Shown: positions 1-11,643, counted from the stretch's first letter. The stretch: 64,000 bases of DNA from Persicaria tinctoria (GCA_037127255.1 JBANSL010000007.1:64775038-64839037), one strand, 5' to 3'. Numbers and translations are program-made. The notes: generated from the sequence alone by a model not told the origin.

Positions 1-1137
1 GAGAACATTAAAAATCCCTCTGCTTTCTTGAGTGTATTTACTCTTCCTATGCATTTCTAAATGTTGTGACAGTTATTCAAAGCCAATACATTTATTTGTT
101 TATGTGAATGAGAATGAGAATTAAATGATGGAGGCACCTTTTAAACCAATTTTATCATCTCTTTACCTACCCTGCATTATCCCTGCTTGAAGACAGAACA
201 TTAGCCTGAGACTTTTATTGTAAACTCCACAAAAAAATATCCTTAGCCAAATTGAGCCAGACCCCCATTTGGGAATTAAGACTTAGAGTTGGTTGAAATG
301 ATGATTTATGGAAAGAATGAGCTTGTGTTTCATTTCAAGTAAGAAGGATTTTTGAACTTATTGAGATATGGGTTAGTTATATTTTTATCTTGCTATGCAT
401 ACTATGTAAAAGGATTTTTGGCTCACCCTATAAATGCACCATCAGTTTTATTTTATTTCATTCAAAAAAAAAAAAAGTTTATGATTGTGAATAAAGTGCA
501 TGAGCCAAATTTACCTTATTTCTTTCATTTTCGCAAGATTTATACTTTGGAGAGGTTATTTAAGTTTGAAAAGGTTATGTGCTTCATTGAGATAAGTTGG
601 AGAGTTTGGTTGATGCATATGATTGAGAGTTATGGTTTGGTTGAGTTGTGTTGGAGATTTAGGAGTCTTGATTCCCGAATTTTATTAAGCACCACATGGC
701 CAAATAATTCCATACCCTTTTATTTCTTACCAAGCCCCATTACAACCCCGCCGAATGGAATCTTCTTTGAAGACTTCTATTGAGCGAAGTCCTCCTGATA
801 ATTCTTGTTGCATTTACATAATTGGTTGCGAAGTGGATTCATATTTGAATTGCAATATTTATGAGATTGTATATGGAATTGAGTTGAGAGTTGATATGCA
901 TAGCCTAAACACATTGAGAGTTGAGTGTACACACATTATCCCTGTGAGGTTGGATTTATATTGCCTATGCCCATGGATCGCTCATATATGTGTGATGACG
1001 TTAAATTCACTTGTCTTACATTGCTGCTACTTCAGATGTTGCTTTTGATAAAGACGAAGACTTGAAGAATGTGTTGTAGGTCTTTGTTATTGTTTGGTTA
1101 TTGCTTGAGGACAAGCAAGTCTAAGTATGGGGTGATT
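1..1137 (+). mobile_element. 3' internal region of a Ty3-type LTR retrotransposon (truncated by window edge)
   Basis: This AT-rich stretch leads directly into the LTR at 1138. Its last 50 bases contain the segment TTGCTTGAGGACAAGCAAG followed by AAGTATGGGG, an arrangement common just before the 3' LTR of plant Ty3/gypsy elements of the Athila/Tat type. Two overlapping open frames (352-783 and 755-1048) show no domain I recognise and probably are post-pol spacer rather than genes. The element's gag-pol part would lie left of the window. Orientation follows from the LTR, which matches the other family members read on the plus strand. Confidence 0.6.
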
Positions 1138-3112
1138 TGATGTCACTAAAGTAGCCATGTTTTTATGCACATTTTAGTTCCATATTCTATACACTTTGCA
1201 TATTTCGGGTTGGGAATACGTCAAATTTATGTAGTATATGCTTATTTGCCAGAAATAGAGATCTACATAAGTTTCTGTTTAACATTGCAGAATATGGAGC
1301 CATTTCGGGAGAAAACCAAGAAGCAAAGACGGAGGCTTCAGTCTACTCGATATCGATGAGTTGTACTCGATATCGACAACAAATGTCCGGGCACATCACT
1401 GATCGAGGAGCAGTGGATCGAGAAACTGAGGACGAGCCAACCCGACTCCGAAGCTTTACTCGAGATCGAGTAAGGTCCTCGAGATCGACAAGAGTTGAGA
1501 GTCAGCCTAGAGTCGATAAGGAGTGCTTGATCAAGGGGACGAGGAGAGCTACCCGACCTAACCAGAAAACCCGGAGCTTAAGCAACACTTACTCGATGTC
1601 AAGGAAACTCCTCGATATCGACAAGCCGAGAAGAAAAATGCCCGAACCATGTCGAAGAGAAGCTGCTCGACAACACCAGGCCAAGCCATGATCGACGCAC
1701 CTACTCGAGATCGAGTACGATACTCGAGTTAGAGGAAACATGAGAGCCAGTGTCCGAGCTGATGGAGGACTAGCTACCCGAGACGCCGCTGAAGCTGAAC
1801 TCGACATCCATGTTACTCGAGATCGAGTCAGTCTACTCGAGATCGAGGAAAGATGACCGGAGACGCGTTACGCGGTTTGAGATGTCCTACTCGGATTGGG
1901 ATTCCTTGGAGCCGGAGATTGCCGAGTCTATCTGAGATCTATCAACATCTATCCAATGAAGAGAAGAATTATCCACATGAAGATATTTTAGTCTTTTAAA
2001 TATAATTTCCTTTTTAGATTTATTTATGTTATTCCATTTATTTATCTTTAAAGCTTTTAGATATAGATAGAAATTTCTATCCTTGAATAGCAAGGAGTAG
2101 AAGGCTATAAATAAAGCCCATGGGGCTGATTTTAAGAGGGGAATTCACAAGCTAGAGAAGTAGTTCACAAAGGCGTTTAGGAGTTTGGAGGTTTTAGGGT
2201 TTTGGCATTCTGCGAGAGTTGGATTGTCGGGATTGTAAAGACTTTGAATATAGTTTAATGCAAGTTTTTTTTTTCATTCATCAATGTCTGAGGTTGCGAT
2301 GAGGCGCGAGTAGTCCACCCACTTCTAGGGTTGGGGCGAGCCCGACGATAGCCTTGCATGTTTGAGGTTAAGATCCGACTTTTATCATGTTTTGAGCATC
2401 TACTACTTGTTATGTGTTTATTACCCATCTAATGGAGGTCCATGCTAACAACTTGGATTGTAAACATAAAATCGGTAGAGACAATTAGGGTTTCTTGAAA
2501 GAGTTGTCTAATTGTTGGAAAAGGCGAAAGCTTAGTCATTTGATGCGATTTCCATGATTATCTATTTATTTCTGCCTTATGCATGCTTGGTTATCGTTGT
2601 GGCAAACCCTAATCTTGGAAGTCTTTTTACATACAGTTATTTCGAGAATCCCAAAACATTTGTCTTTACTTTCTTTTGTTTCATTTTTTACTTTCTGCCC
2701 TTACTCGATATCGACCAACTGTGGTCGATCTCGAGTTACTGATCTTCGATTCCAGAATCGCCATAGCTTCTGTGTTCAGGTGATCGACCAAGCCAACTCG
2801 ACGTCAGCAACTCTACTCGATCTCGAGTAGCCCTAGTCGAGATCGACTACCATCATGCGACTGGTGCTGCGCTGCTCGACTTGTCCGATCTTCTGTCGAC
2901 TAACCCTAGTCGAGATCGACAACCTGTGGTCGACTTCTGTCCGTGAGATTTCTCCGCTACCTAGGATCCGCTGACACGCTTCCTCGTGGATCGATCCTGA
3001 CTTTCCACTACTGCATCGGGAGGAAGTCTTGTAATTATTTGCAAGGGACGGAATCTGGTTTGCTGTTCTTTATTTATATTTTATTGCAAGTCTCGATTTC
3101 CTCCTTACAACA
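1138..3112 (+). mobile_element. 3' LTR of Ty3-type element (LTR family with TCGA palindromes), copy 1
   Basis: The LTR starts TGATGTCAC and ends CCTTACAACA, so it has the usual TG...CA ends. It aligns along its length with the solo LTR at 8122-9945: shared starts, the segment around 1190-1290, the block near 2277-2470, and the last 150 bases. It is 1975 bp long. Unlike the other two copies it is preceded by internal element sequence, so it is the right LTR of an element extending beyond the window. The target duplication cannot be tested because the left end is outside. Confidence 0.85.
1346..1835 (+). repeat. Array of paired TCGA palindromes in LTR copy 1
   Basis: CTCGA(T/G)ATCGA(G/C)-type palindromes begin at about 1346, 1459, 1592, 1704 and 1816, mostly 112-113 bp apart (one interval is 133). 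Each site is usually followed about 20 bp later by a second palindrome. The centre is either AT (TCGATATCGA) or GA (TCGAGATCGA) in this copy. The function is unknown. Confidence 0.75.
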
Positions 3113-3767
3113 TTCTCCATACATGATAACCAAATTCATCTAGTATCCTAATGAAGGGAGAAAGAGCTATCCAGCATGATAGAAGGCAGGCCAGATTACA
3201 AGCATTTGTTGTATAGAAAGACTAACCTCATGAGCTATCCAACGGTAAGTCCCAGTTTATGTAGTCATTATCTCTGTTACAGATTCTTCTATTTCCAGAC
3301 CAAAGTCAGTAAGCTTAACAGATTTTCTACGGGCAGTAAGCAATAAGTTGTATGCGTAAACAATTTTTAAAAGATTTATGAGTCACCAACGATAAACAAT
3401 GCTTGCTTAATTAAAAAGAGGAATAAATGGAAACAACTAAAAACGTAATCATGATTCATCTACAAATTGTCTTAATTTCATAGTTAACAAAAAGCAGAAG
3501 ATTCAGTAATAGATCTAAAATTAGGCAAACTTCAACAGGTGAACAGGGTTTTATAAGACGGACTGAACCAAGTGCTATCATCATCGTACGGCTGTATCCC
3601 TGGATAGATGATTCTTCATAAAACAAACATGACTTGGAAAATAGAAGAAAAGAAGGTTGGTCATGAGGGTTAATACCATTACTATCTATAGAAAAATCTC
3701 AAATGACATGTACATGGAATTAGCTTGGGTTTAAAATAAGGATAAACAAGTCTCTACGTAGATGAAG
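3113..3767. other. Intergenic stretch, no feature recognised
   Basis: AT-rich sequence after the LTR. No open frame with a recognisable domain, no terminal inverted repeats and no tandem repeat were seen. Confidence 0.5.
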
Positions 3768-3978
3768 CTAGCCCCTAAAATACCAGGCTTTAAGGTCTAT
3801 GTGGATAATTCCGTTGGCATGCAGACAATCCATGGCTTGAGCAACATCAGTGGTGAACCTCAATGCCACTTGAAGTTCGAAAGTATTGGTACGAATGAAG
3901 CAACCTTCTAGGGCAGACCTATCTTTGGGATTATTCCCTCGATGAAGAACTTTGATAGCTACAATTCTGTCACTGTAC
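3768..3978 (-). pseudogene. Raf-like protein kinase fragment, internally deleted
   Basis: On the minus strand a 3' splice site (TAG before 3978) opens a frame of about 69 codons ending at a TAG near 3768. It begins YSDRIVAIKVLHRGNN, which is the beta-3 strand with the ATP-binding lysine of plant Raf-like/HT1-type serine/threonine kinases. It continues through a stretch like the helix-E region, AMDCLHANGIIHIDLKAW. Between the residues FIRT and LQVALRF about 35 residues expected in the family (helix C to strand 5) are missing. The catalytic HRDLKP motif reads HIDLKA, so the essential HRD arginine and the following proline are lost, and no DFG motif follows. This is a dead exon-derived fragment, perhaps retrocopied or carried by a transposon. 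The family assignment is firm; the exact subfamily is not. Confidence 0.75.
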
Positions 3979-6401
3979 CTACATCAGAGGAGTCAGGGGC
4001 TTAATTGGTAGAAAAGGCATATTGTAACACAATAAATCAAAAAAGGTTCACAATCAAGAAGCAAGGATACACCATTAAGAGATATACAATGTTGAATCAG
4101 AGGGATAAGCGATCAAACACAACAGATTATATTTATGTGTGCTGGTTCTGAATTGAATAAAATATACAAACTCATAATCAAAGATGTAACAAAAGCTTTC
4201 CCTTCCCGCGTAAAATAGTTTTTTTATATTTGCTTCCCTTCCACCATTCCGATCAGAGGCCAGCAAAAGCTTAATTCTTTCCCGATTTGCCTTTACCACA
4301 TCTCCTTCGTCTCTCCTTTTATTCCATGCTTCATCAAAAATTGCAAAAATGATAGGCCCCAGCCAAGCCACTGCGGTTTACCCTCCACCTTCTCCTTGTC
4401 TGATGCCAAGTATCCCTCTGCTCTTCCTTGTCCTGTTTTTCAGCCGAATCTCCCCTCTTTACAATAGAATATAAACCCCACAACAATCACCCACACCACA
4501 CATACCTCCCCAACTCTATTTCCCCCCTTTTCATCCCTCTGATTTCCCCTCAAAGACAACAAGAACCCTCCTCCCTTGTTCACTGTATCCCCATCCGCTA
4601 CAAACTCCCATTTTCTTTCCTTTTTTACCTGCTACCGCCGAGCAACCTCCACCAGCCACAACCTCCACACGAGGTGATATCTACATCCAAAACAATGACA
4701 TCGTAGGTAATACCAACACCATCAACCATATTTGCTGCCAAGTTATGAATGTTTAAAACTTCCATCTTCCTATAAAAAAAATTTCATTTTCCAACACAGG
4801 CAACATAAATAGGTTATGAATCAACCCAGTTGACCTTAATCACAACTAATTTTGATTTCCTCTCAGAAAGTCATTCATTCCAATGTTTAAGCTTTCTACC
4901 ATGTACAAGCCTATTATGGGAGAAAACAATGTTTATCTACACTTGACTGATAGTCTAAAAGGTTATTACATCTTTGTAAATGGAAGCTTTAGTCCTTTTT
5001 ATCCTGTGCCCATTATTTCAACCACTTACACTAAATATAACCAGACATTTGGTCCAAGGGTTTAATACATCTGAAAAAGATCAATAACCACAAGAGCAAT
5101 CTCATATCTCAATCAATCAGTTAAGAGCTAGAGCTGAACGTAATTTATATATCAACATATATAACAGTATCAAATCAAAAACAATCAACCAGTAAATATA
5201 ATAAAAGAAAAATTGATAATATCATTTGGCATGGCCCCAATCGGGTCATATATCTGCGTCGAGCTGGGAAGTGGGCAGAATTCCCAAGGGAACTATGAGG
5301 TCTTAGTAAAAAATATCAAGTGTTTCACAACTGAGTGATTGAGAAGACTGACGAAATTTTAATCTCTATTAACCCAAACTATACGACATTTCAGTGTCTA
5401 TTTTGTAACTACAATACTATACTTCTAATTGGATACAAAGCAACATGCGTGTTATAAAGGACAATGTGATGCTAGTCAACACAAACCATCCATTCTCTAC
5501 ATGGTCACAAACAAGTGCAACAGAGAGAAAGAGAGAGTGAGAGGCAGTATCTGAGAAATATAAATAAATAATTAATCTTTCATGGTTGCATACCATCAAT
5601 GTTCCAGATTGTAGGTCAAACAGAGCCATTGCTTTGCCATATGGAAAATCAGAGAAGAACTCAACTGATGTGACAAAATCCTTGTTACTTTTATACTTCT
5701 TTTGCTGTTGAAATTCATATTCCAGGAAAAAGCTTCACCTGTATGAATGGGCCAGAGTCAATTGAAAAAGATTTGCATTATCGGTAGCTAAGCTTAGTGT
5801 ACTGATGAAAAGCTATGTCTCAACCAGTGCTGCCGAGATTCAAGGCTTGGCCTACTTATTCTTTCCAAATCTCCTGTGTTGTATACTCTAATATGTTTAC
5901 CAATTTTTGAGGCATCTTTTTGGCCTTCTAAAATAATGGAATAAAATTTCTATTGTTATTTATCTCCCCCATCAAGAAGCTGTTTTTAAAGCTTTTTTTG
6001 GTCTGAAGACATTAAAGCGCATAAAAACAAGTTCACAATTGATACATAAGAAATAAATATGAGAAATGTAATAAGCAAAGCATGTAGTAAAAGCAGTGCA
6101 CTTTTATTCACTATTGTTCAAGTTCTTTTTCCTGCCTAAAAATGCTTTAGGAACATGTATGTCTATAATCAAATGACAAATGGATATTTGACTATTTGAG
6201 CAATGAAATTTGAATCTAAGGCAAGCTATATTAAATTATACGAATTACACACATAAGGTAACTTCATATAATAAAGAATAAAATAATTATAGCAATATTA
6301 AAAGTGTATATTCGAAGTAAATTAATTTAAGGGACTATACATCTATACCTTGGCATATGGCGCTTTTGCCTATTTAGAAACGGTTGGGTAGATATTCGCA
6401 T
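3979..6401. other. Intergenic stretch with one possible exon fragment
   Basis: No intact gene is visible. On the minus strand around 5580-5690 a short open segment reads SVEFFSDFPYGKAMALFDL and is followed by GGTATGCAACC, a possible splice donor. I do not recognise the protein. A C-rich open frame at 4428-4706 (plus strand) is proline/serine-biased and unlike a known family. The rest is AT-rich with no repeats noted. Confidence 0.35.
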
Positions 6402-6977
6402 TTACATACTACCTATAATCCCAGCCTTGGACAAAACATCATAGGAAACAACCTTCATAACTTGTTTTGTGTTTATATTTGGCTGCGTTGATAAAAGAAG
6501 AAAAACTTGCAAAGCATTACGGTTACGCACTCGCAAGAATGCAACATATAGTTGACCATGAGAGAAACAAGGTTGGTGTAAATATACACAAACTTTCTCT
6601 AAAGTTTGTCCTTGAGACTTATTGATAGTCATTGCAAAGCTTAATTTAATATGGAATTGTTTTCGCTCAAACTCAAAAGGATATGTTGATGCAGTAGGCC
6701 TTAAATTTATCCTAGGAAGTAAAACTTGAGTACCTTTGTAATAACCGGTAGAAATTTCACAAAGTATAACATCTTTTTTGAATTTTCTACGAATTAATCT
6801 TGTTCCATTGCATAGGCCATTGGCATGATCTAAATTACGAAGAAGTATAACAAGGCAATTTAACTTTAAAACTAATTCATGAGGACTCATTCCGGCAGAG
6901 CAAAGAGTATGTAAAAATTCCGTTGGATATAAATTGCAATTATCATCGACGGTTGAATCAAAACTTTTTATATACAA
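6402..6977 (-). pseudogene. Helitron helicase, C-terminal part
   Basis: This 191-codon frame matches the C-terminal end of plant Helitron RepHel proteins, the PIF1-like superfamily 1B helicase. Recognisable blocks are the [10 protein letters not shown] segment (near residue 57), PRINLRPT, the motif V/VI region [17 protein letters not shown], and [10 protein letters not shown], where the family usually has YVALSRV. Helitron RepHel proteins carry out rolling-circle transposition in the nucleus; this domain unwinds DNA. The frame is separated from the upstream helicase block (7213-7668) by a frame change between 6977 and 7213, so a continuous product is not made here. Confidence 0.85.
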
Positions 6978-7212
6978 CAGGAATACCCAGAAAGATTGAA
7001 ATCACAGACGAATTGATTTCATCAACACCATCATTTGTAGGAATTAGAATTGCTCGAGCACTAAAGACATGCGCATCAAAATTGGGTTGTAACATTTCTG
7101 GAAACATTGAATTTATTAGAATAGGAATATTGATGATCTCCAATATTATAACATTGAATGTAATTAGGCAATACAATAGCAGAAGCTTTTGATGTTTGAA
7201 GATTATTGTGTC

Positions 7213-7668
7213 CTAGTTGTAATAAAAAGAAGCATATTCAAAATCCTCTTTTGCCCTAATATTAACACACAATTTAAGCTTTTGGAAATGGGGCCAAAGG
7301 TATGAGTTGACCAAGCTGGAGTTCATCATTTCTATTTCTGATTTGTGGGGCATAACTGGCAATACTTGACAGAAATCACCTCCAAACACAACTGTCTTAC
7401 CACCGAAAAGAAGTTTTGAATCACATATGTCTTGGAGAAGAGAATCCACTGCCTCAATATTTTGTTTATTTGCCATTGAAGCCTCATCCCATATAATAAC
7501 GGTTGCAGCTCGTAATAGCATAGCCAAACTACTTTGTTTAGACACAGAACAAGTAATATTACCTGTTTCACTTATAAGTATTTTGAACCTTGAATGAACA
7601 GTTCGGCCGGTTGGAATGTTAGATGCAGCTATCCCAGATGAGGTTGTTGGCAATACAATAAGACCCAT
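7213..7668 (-). pseudogene. Helitron helicase core, P-loop missing
   Basis: The frame begins GLIVLPTTSSGIAASNIPTG and carries HSRFKI, then IIWDEASMANKQ (helicase motif II, Walker B, DEAS) and FGGDFCQVLPV (motif III). These are signatures of PIF1-like Helitron helicases. Immediately upstream, where the family has the GPGGTGKT P-loop followed by FLYRALLA, the sequence keeps only YLYCALYAKIREMG, preceded by a stop codon. The ATP-binding P-loop is therefore deleted, which would abolish helicase activity. It lies in order with 7669-8116 upstream and 6402-6977 downstream on the minus strand. Confidence 0.85.
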
Positions 7669-8116
7669 TTCTCGAATCTTAGCATATAGAGCACAATATA
7701 AATAAATTTATGAATAACATGATTCATTGAGATTTAAGTGTGCATTTACAAATTCGGGTGGTATATCTGCATTAAGAGCATCAGCAATGTCTCTAGTCTT
7801 TTTCAAGCACATTATATCAGGGATGATAGGAAGATCAAAATTAAAACGTGTCATACTATTTCCCATCCCTTTTAAATATCTTTCAATTTCACAATAAGTT
7901 AATTGAAATACTTTAGCAGGCTATTTTTTATGAAAGTGAAAGAAATCTTCTGATAAGAAAGGGTAAAATTCATTCCATAACTCTTGTGGGTGAAGAGCTT
8001 CACAAAAAGGAAGGACAGTAGCAAATAATCTTCGTAAGGCACATGACATTTGTACTTCCACTGCTTCTCACATACCAGCTCCAACATAATCATCTTTTTG
8101 TAGCATTGTAGGGTGG
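7669..8116 (-). pseudogene. Helitron segment between Rep and helicase domains, distal part
   Basis: Read on the minus strand this stretch yields SCALRRLFATVLPFCEALHP and ELWNEFYPFLSEDFFH, then LTYCEIERYLKGMG and FDLPIIPD. These match the linker upstream of the helicase domain in plant Helitron proteins (LRRLFATIL...LWDEFY). In-frame stops interrupt it, for example just before PAKVFQLTYC. The reading continues across the solo LTR at 8122-9945 into 9951-10115, showing that the LTR inserted into this coding region. Confidence 0.75.
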
Positions 8117-8121
8117 TCAGC

Positions 8122-9945
8122 TGATGTCCACCAAAATAGCCATGTTGAAATGCACATTTTAGCTCCTTATTTTATACACTTTGCATATTTCGGGCTGTGA
8201 ATATGTTGAATTTATGTAGTATATGCTTATTTGCAAGAAATGGAGGTCTACATAAGTTTTGATTTAATATTACAGAATTTGGAGCCATTCCGGGAGAAAA
8301 CCAAGGAGCCAAGACGGAAGCTAAGCCTTACTCGATATCGAGTACTTTTACTCGATATCGACCAAAGAAGTCCGAGCAAAGCCTGGTCGAGGAGGAGCTG
8401 ATCGAGGAACTGAAGACGAAGCCAACCCGACTCCAGAACCTTACTCGATATCGAGTAAATTACTCGATATCGACAAGACCCAAAGCCATACCTAGAGTCG
8501 AGGAGGCAGCACCTGATCGAGAAGTCGAAGACCAAGACATATTGAGCAACACTTCCTCGATATCGAGTAGTTTACTCGATATCGACAAGACCAGAAGCAC
8601 CTGTCCGAGCCAGATCGGGCAGAAGTTGCTCGAGCAAGCCAGACAGCCAAGTCGACGACACATTTCCTCGATATCGAGTACTTTTACTCGATATCGACCA
8701 AAATCTTTCTGGGCCGCGTTACCCGGTTGGGCTGTCCGAGTCGAGTTGGGCTTACTTAGGAGAAAAGGAGTCCAAGATCTATCAAGTCTTTCAAGACCTA
8801 TCCATGGAGAGAAGATTTATCAACACAAGAAGATATTTAGCCTTTTAGATATATTTCCCTTTTAAGATAAATGTTTCTTTTATTAAAGTTTTATCTTTAG
8901 ATATAGATAGAGATTTCCTTCCTTGATTAGCAAGGATTGGAAGCCTATAAATAAGGCATTAGGGGCTGATTTCTAAGCATTCAATTTCAGAGACAATTAG
9001 TTACATAGAGAAAGTAGAGAGAGAGTTTGTGGCCGAGAGGAGTTAAGGAGCGAGAGCAAGTTGGCTTCGATCGGTTGTAGAGCTCTGTTTGGTTTAATGC
9101 AAGTTATTTCTTTTCAATCAATGTATGCGATTGCGATGAGGAGCGAGTAGTCCACCCACTTCTAGGGTTGGGGTGAGCCCAACAATAGCCACGCGTGTTT
9201 GAGGTAAAGATCCGACTTTTATCATGTCTTAAGCATCTACTACTTGTTATGTGTTTATTACCCATCTAATGGAGATCCATGCTAACAACTTGGATTATAA
9301 ACATAAAATCAGTAGATACAATTAGGGTTTCTTGAAAGAGTTGTCTAATTGTTGGAAAAGGCGAAAGCTTGGTCCTTCGATGCAATTTGCATGATTATCT
9401 GTTTTATTCTTGCCTTATGCATGATTGGTTATTGTTGTCGCAAACCCCGATCTTGGAAGTTTCCTTACATTCATAGTTTATTTCGAGTTTCACCAAGTCT
9501 TGTTCTTTATTTATTTCATTTTCAAAGTTTTTGTTTCCTCGATTTCGACCAACTCTGGTCGATATCGACTACTGACCTTCGATCCCAGATCGCCGTAGCT
9601 TCTGAACAGCAGGAACTCGACCAAGAAACTCCTCGACTACTACAAGTTTACTCGATATCGAGTAGAACTGCTCGATATCGACAAAGTGTCGTGACTGCTG
9701 CTGCACTGTTCGACTTGTCCGATCTTCTGTCGAGTAACCTTACTTGAGGTCGAGCATCTGTAGTCGACTTCTGCCGTGAGATTCCTCTGCTGCCTAGGAT
9801 CCGCTGACACGCTTCCTCGTGGATCGATCCAGACTTCCCACTCCTGCATCGGGAGGAAGTCTTGTAATCATTTGCAAGGGACGAAATCTAGTTTGCTTTG
9901 CTTTATTCGTATTTAATTTGCATTCTCGATTTCCTCCTTACAACA
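8122..9945 (+). mobile_element. Solo LTR, copy 2, inserted in the Helitron gene
   Basis: The 1824-bp LTR begins TGATGTCC and ends TTACAACA. It is flanked by a perfect 5-bp target duplication TCAGC at 8117-8121 and 9946-9950. No internal retrotransposon sequence lies between two LTRs, so it is a solo LTR left by recombination. It is the same family as 1138-3112, and the Helitron reading resumes on both sides. Confidence 0.95.
8331..8700 (+). repeat. 112-bp-period array of paired CTCGATATCGAG palindromes, LTR copy 2
   Basis: Four units start at 8331, 8444, 8556 and 8667 (intervals 113, 112 and 111). Each unit has a perfect palindrome CTCGATATCGAG, then 7-8 bases, then CTCGATATCGAC. The two sites of a pair are 19-20 bp apart, start to start. 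The DNA between pairs is only loosely similar, rich in GTCGAG and GATCGAG. A further pair occurs at about 9652-9684 near the right end of the LTR, and a weaker one near 9538. Confidence 0.85.
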
Positions 9946-9950
9946 TCAGC

Positions 9951-10115
9951 GACCTCTTTGAAAGTTAAATATGGAATTCCATCTATAGTCAACAGATCAT
10001 CAAAAGAGATTGCACCTCTCACATTTTTTTAGCAAAAGTCTTAAGTAATATCGCTCCCCTTCACAAGGGCTAACATATGTTAATCTCCCAACACATTTAG
10101 CACCTTTTTTTTTTA
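9951..10115 (-). pseudogene. Helitron segment between Rep and helicase domains, proximal part
   Basis: The minus strand reads VGRLTYVSPCEGERYYLRLL, then LKNVRGAISFDDLLTIDG and IPYLTFKEVA. This is the highly conserved GRxxxVSPxEGERYYLRLLL block of plant Helitron proteins. Its last codons meet the TSD of the solo LTR at 9946. Coding continuity with 7669-8116 across the LTR is clear by homology. Confidence 0.85.
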
Positions 10116-10120
10116 TCTTT

Positions 10121-10554
10121 CTATACCTTTAAATGACTATTCCAAGTAAAGTATTGTGGGAATTCAGAATATAAAAATTGTTTATCATTAGGGAGCATAG
10201 CATTTGTAGTGAAATATTCAGTTAACATAGTTGCACTCCGACGTTCATTAGTAATTATATAGTGGGAATGCAAACAACCTCCATGCCGATTTAGGTGGAC
10301 TAATCCATCGTCCAGATTGATATGAACTAATTTCATTCTCAACGGGTTTATTATGTATATTAATATCAAAACGAACTTTATCATGTCCTTTGTACACGTA
10401 CTTGTAAATTTACTTAACTGCTTGAAGATATGGGTTATATGGAACAACAGAACGATTATCTAACATAAACTTTCTAACAAGTACTTCATATCCATTGTTA
10501 CGCCTTTTATATATAGGATATGAATCATTAGTACTTTATGTCATTTCAACATAG
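10121..10554 (-). pseudogene. Helitron Rep domain, tyrosine-motif part
   Basis: The minus strand gives CKFGYPRDYVEMT, YKRRNNGYEVLVRK, VVPYNPYLQAVK, a stop codon, then IYKYVYKGHDKVRF, and further on SATMLTEYFTTNAM and LYSEFPQYFTW. The family has a two-tyrosine active-site motif (YLFKYINKG) here; both tyrosines survive as YKYVYKG, but an in-frame TAA precedes them. Rep nicks and joins single strands in rolling-circle transposition. The upstream Rep frame (10555-11351) ends out of phase with this one. Confidence 0.8.
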
Positions 10555-11351
10555 TCACGTGGATACCCAAATTTGCACTCTAAGAGCATTCCGTTTTTTT
10601 TCCATACATGCACACTTAGGGTTCTTCTTACCATAAGGACCATGCATCATATGTTTAATAACAAGACGCCGCAATTCAGGGAATTCATTTGATGGTAACT
10701 CTGCACTTACATATTGGTCGAAACTTTCTTCAGTAACAATTTTATAACCCGTTCCAAAGATAAGTAACATGTGTAAATGTGGTAAACCACACTTTTGGAA
10801 TTCTATAGCATCAATACTTGCAGCTATTGGACCAAATATGTGATCTTTTAAGATTAATTTCTTCAACAATCGAACTTTAGCACAAAAAATTCTAGTAACT
10901 AAATCAGGTCTATGTTCAGATCCTTCTCCAAATAATAATTGTTCTTGTATTTCCGTCCAATTTGGATTGCTTGTCATGGTTATATATAAATCGGGCTTTC
11001 CAACTTTCTGAACGAGAGCCATAGCATTTAAATAACGACATTTCATATCCCTAGGCCCACCAATAAAAGATGCAGGAAGAATAACACTGCGTCCAACATC
11101 AGAAGCTTTGCAACTACCATCATTGACACTATCAACTATTCCTTGATATAATTCACTCCTAATTAAAACCCGATTTTGACGAATAAAATCTAGGCGCGTG
11201 TTCTCGACTTTAATATACATATCAGTAATATACTGTAGAAATAAACGAGCAGTATAAAGAAGAAAGTTTTCAATACGGATTTGGAATCTATAGAAGTAAT
11301 ATTGTCTACATGAAACATATTTACTTGATTCCAATGGTGATACATTTGATG
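10555..11351 (-). pseudogene. Helitron Rep (HUH endonuclease) exon
   Basis: The exon starts after a TTGTAG acceptor at 11352 and reads SNVSPLESSKYVSCRQYYFY. It continues with QNRVLIRSELYQGIVDSV, PASFIGGPRDMKCRYLNAMA and PDLYITMTSNPNW, then the metal-binding HUH motif GLPHLHMLLIF, with both histidines present. It ends ECP-like at HMMHGPYGKKNPKCACMEKK. After a run of A residues at about 10595-10605 the frame shifts: the +1 frame continues as GMLLECKFGYPRDY, which is the expected sequence. The homopolymer slip therefore breaks the gene. Identity is certain; function is lost. Confidence 0.9.
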
Positions 11352-11390
11352 CTACAATAAAAGAATTATAAATTTAAATAAAACATTATA

Positions 11391-11643
11391 CTCCCTCCGT
11401 TAAGAAAAACATGTCGTTTTAGGAGTAAAATCTTGTTAAGAAAAACATGTCGTTTTAGGTATTTTGGTGTCCACTTTCCAAAATTACCCTTGTCATGTTT
11501 AGATGTTTGTTAGTTGGAGTTTTCAATAAAGTGAAAAAGTAAAGTAATAATTAGGGGTATAAGTGTATTTTTGTTTGCTTTTATTTGCTTTCTTAATAGA
11601 TGTGCAAATGTCTAAAACGACATGTTTTAATTAACGGAGGGAG
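11391..11643. mobile_element. Stowaway-type MITE, 253 bp, copy A (in a Helitron intron)
   Basis: Terminal inverted repeats CTCCCTCCGTTAA / TTAACGGAGGGAG and a TA target duplication (11389-11390, 11644-11645) define a Stowaway (Tc1/mariner-type) MITE. Subterminal copies of AAACGACATGTTTT lie on both sides. It sits inside the predicted Helitron intron 11352-11703 and makes up most of that intron. Confidence 0.9.

Noticed and set aside
4428..4706. 92-codon Pro/Ser-rich frame
   Set aside because: No start context, no homology recognised and no splice partners; likely chance in C-rich DNA.
8331..8700. CRISPR-like spaced repeats
   Set aside because: The repeats are palindrome pairs inside a eukaryotic LTR with similar, not unique, spacers and no cas genes; a CRISPR array makes no sense here.
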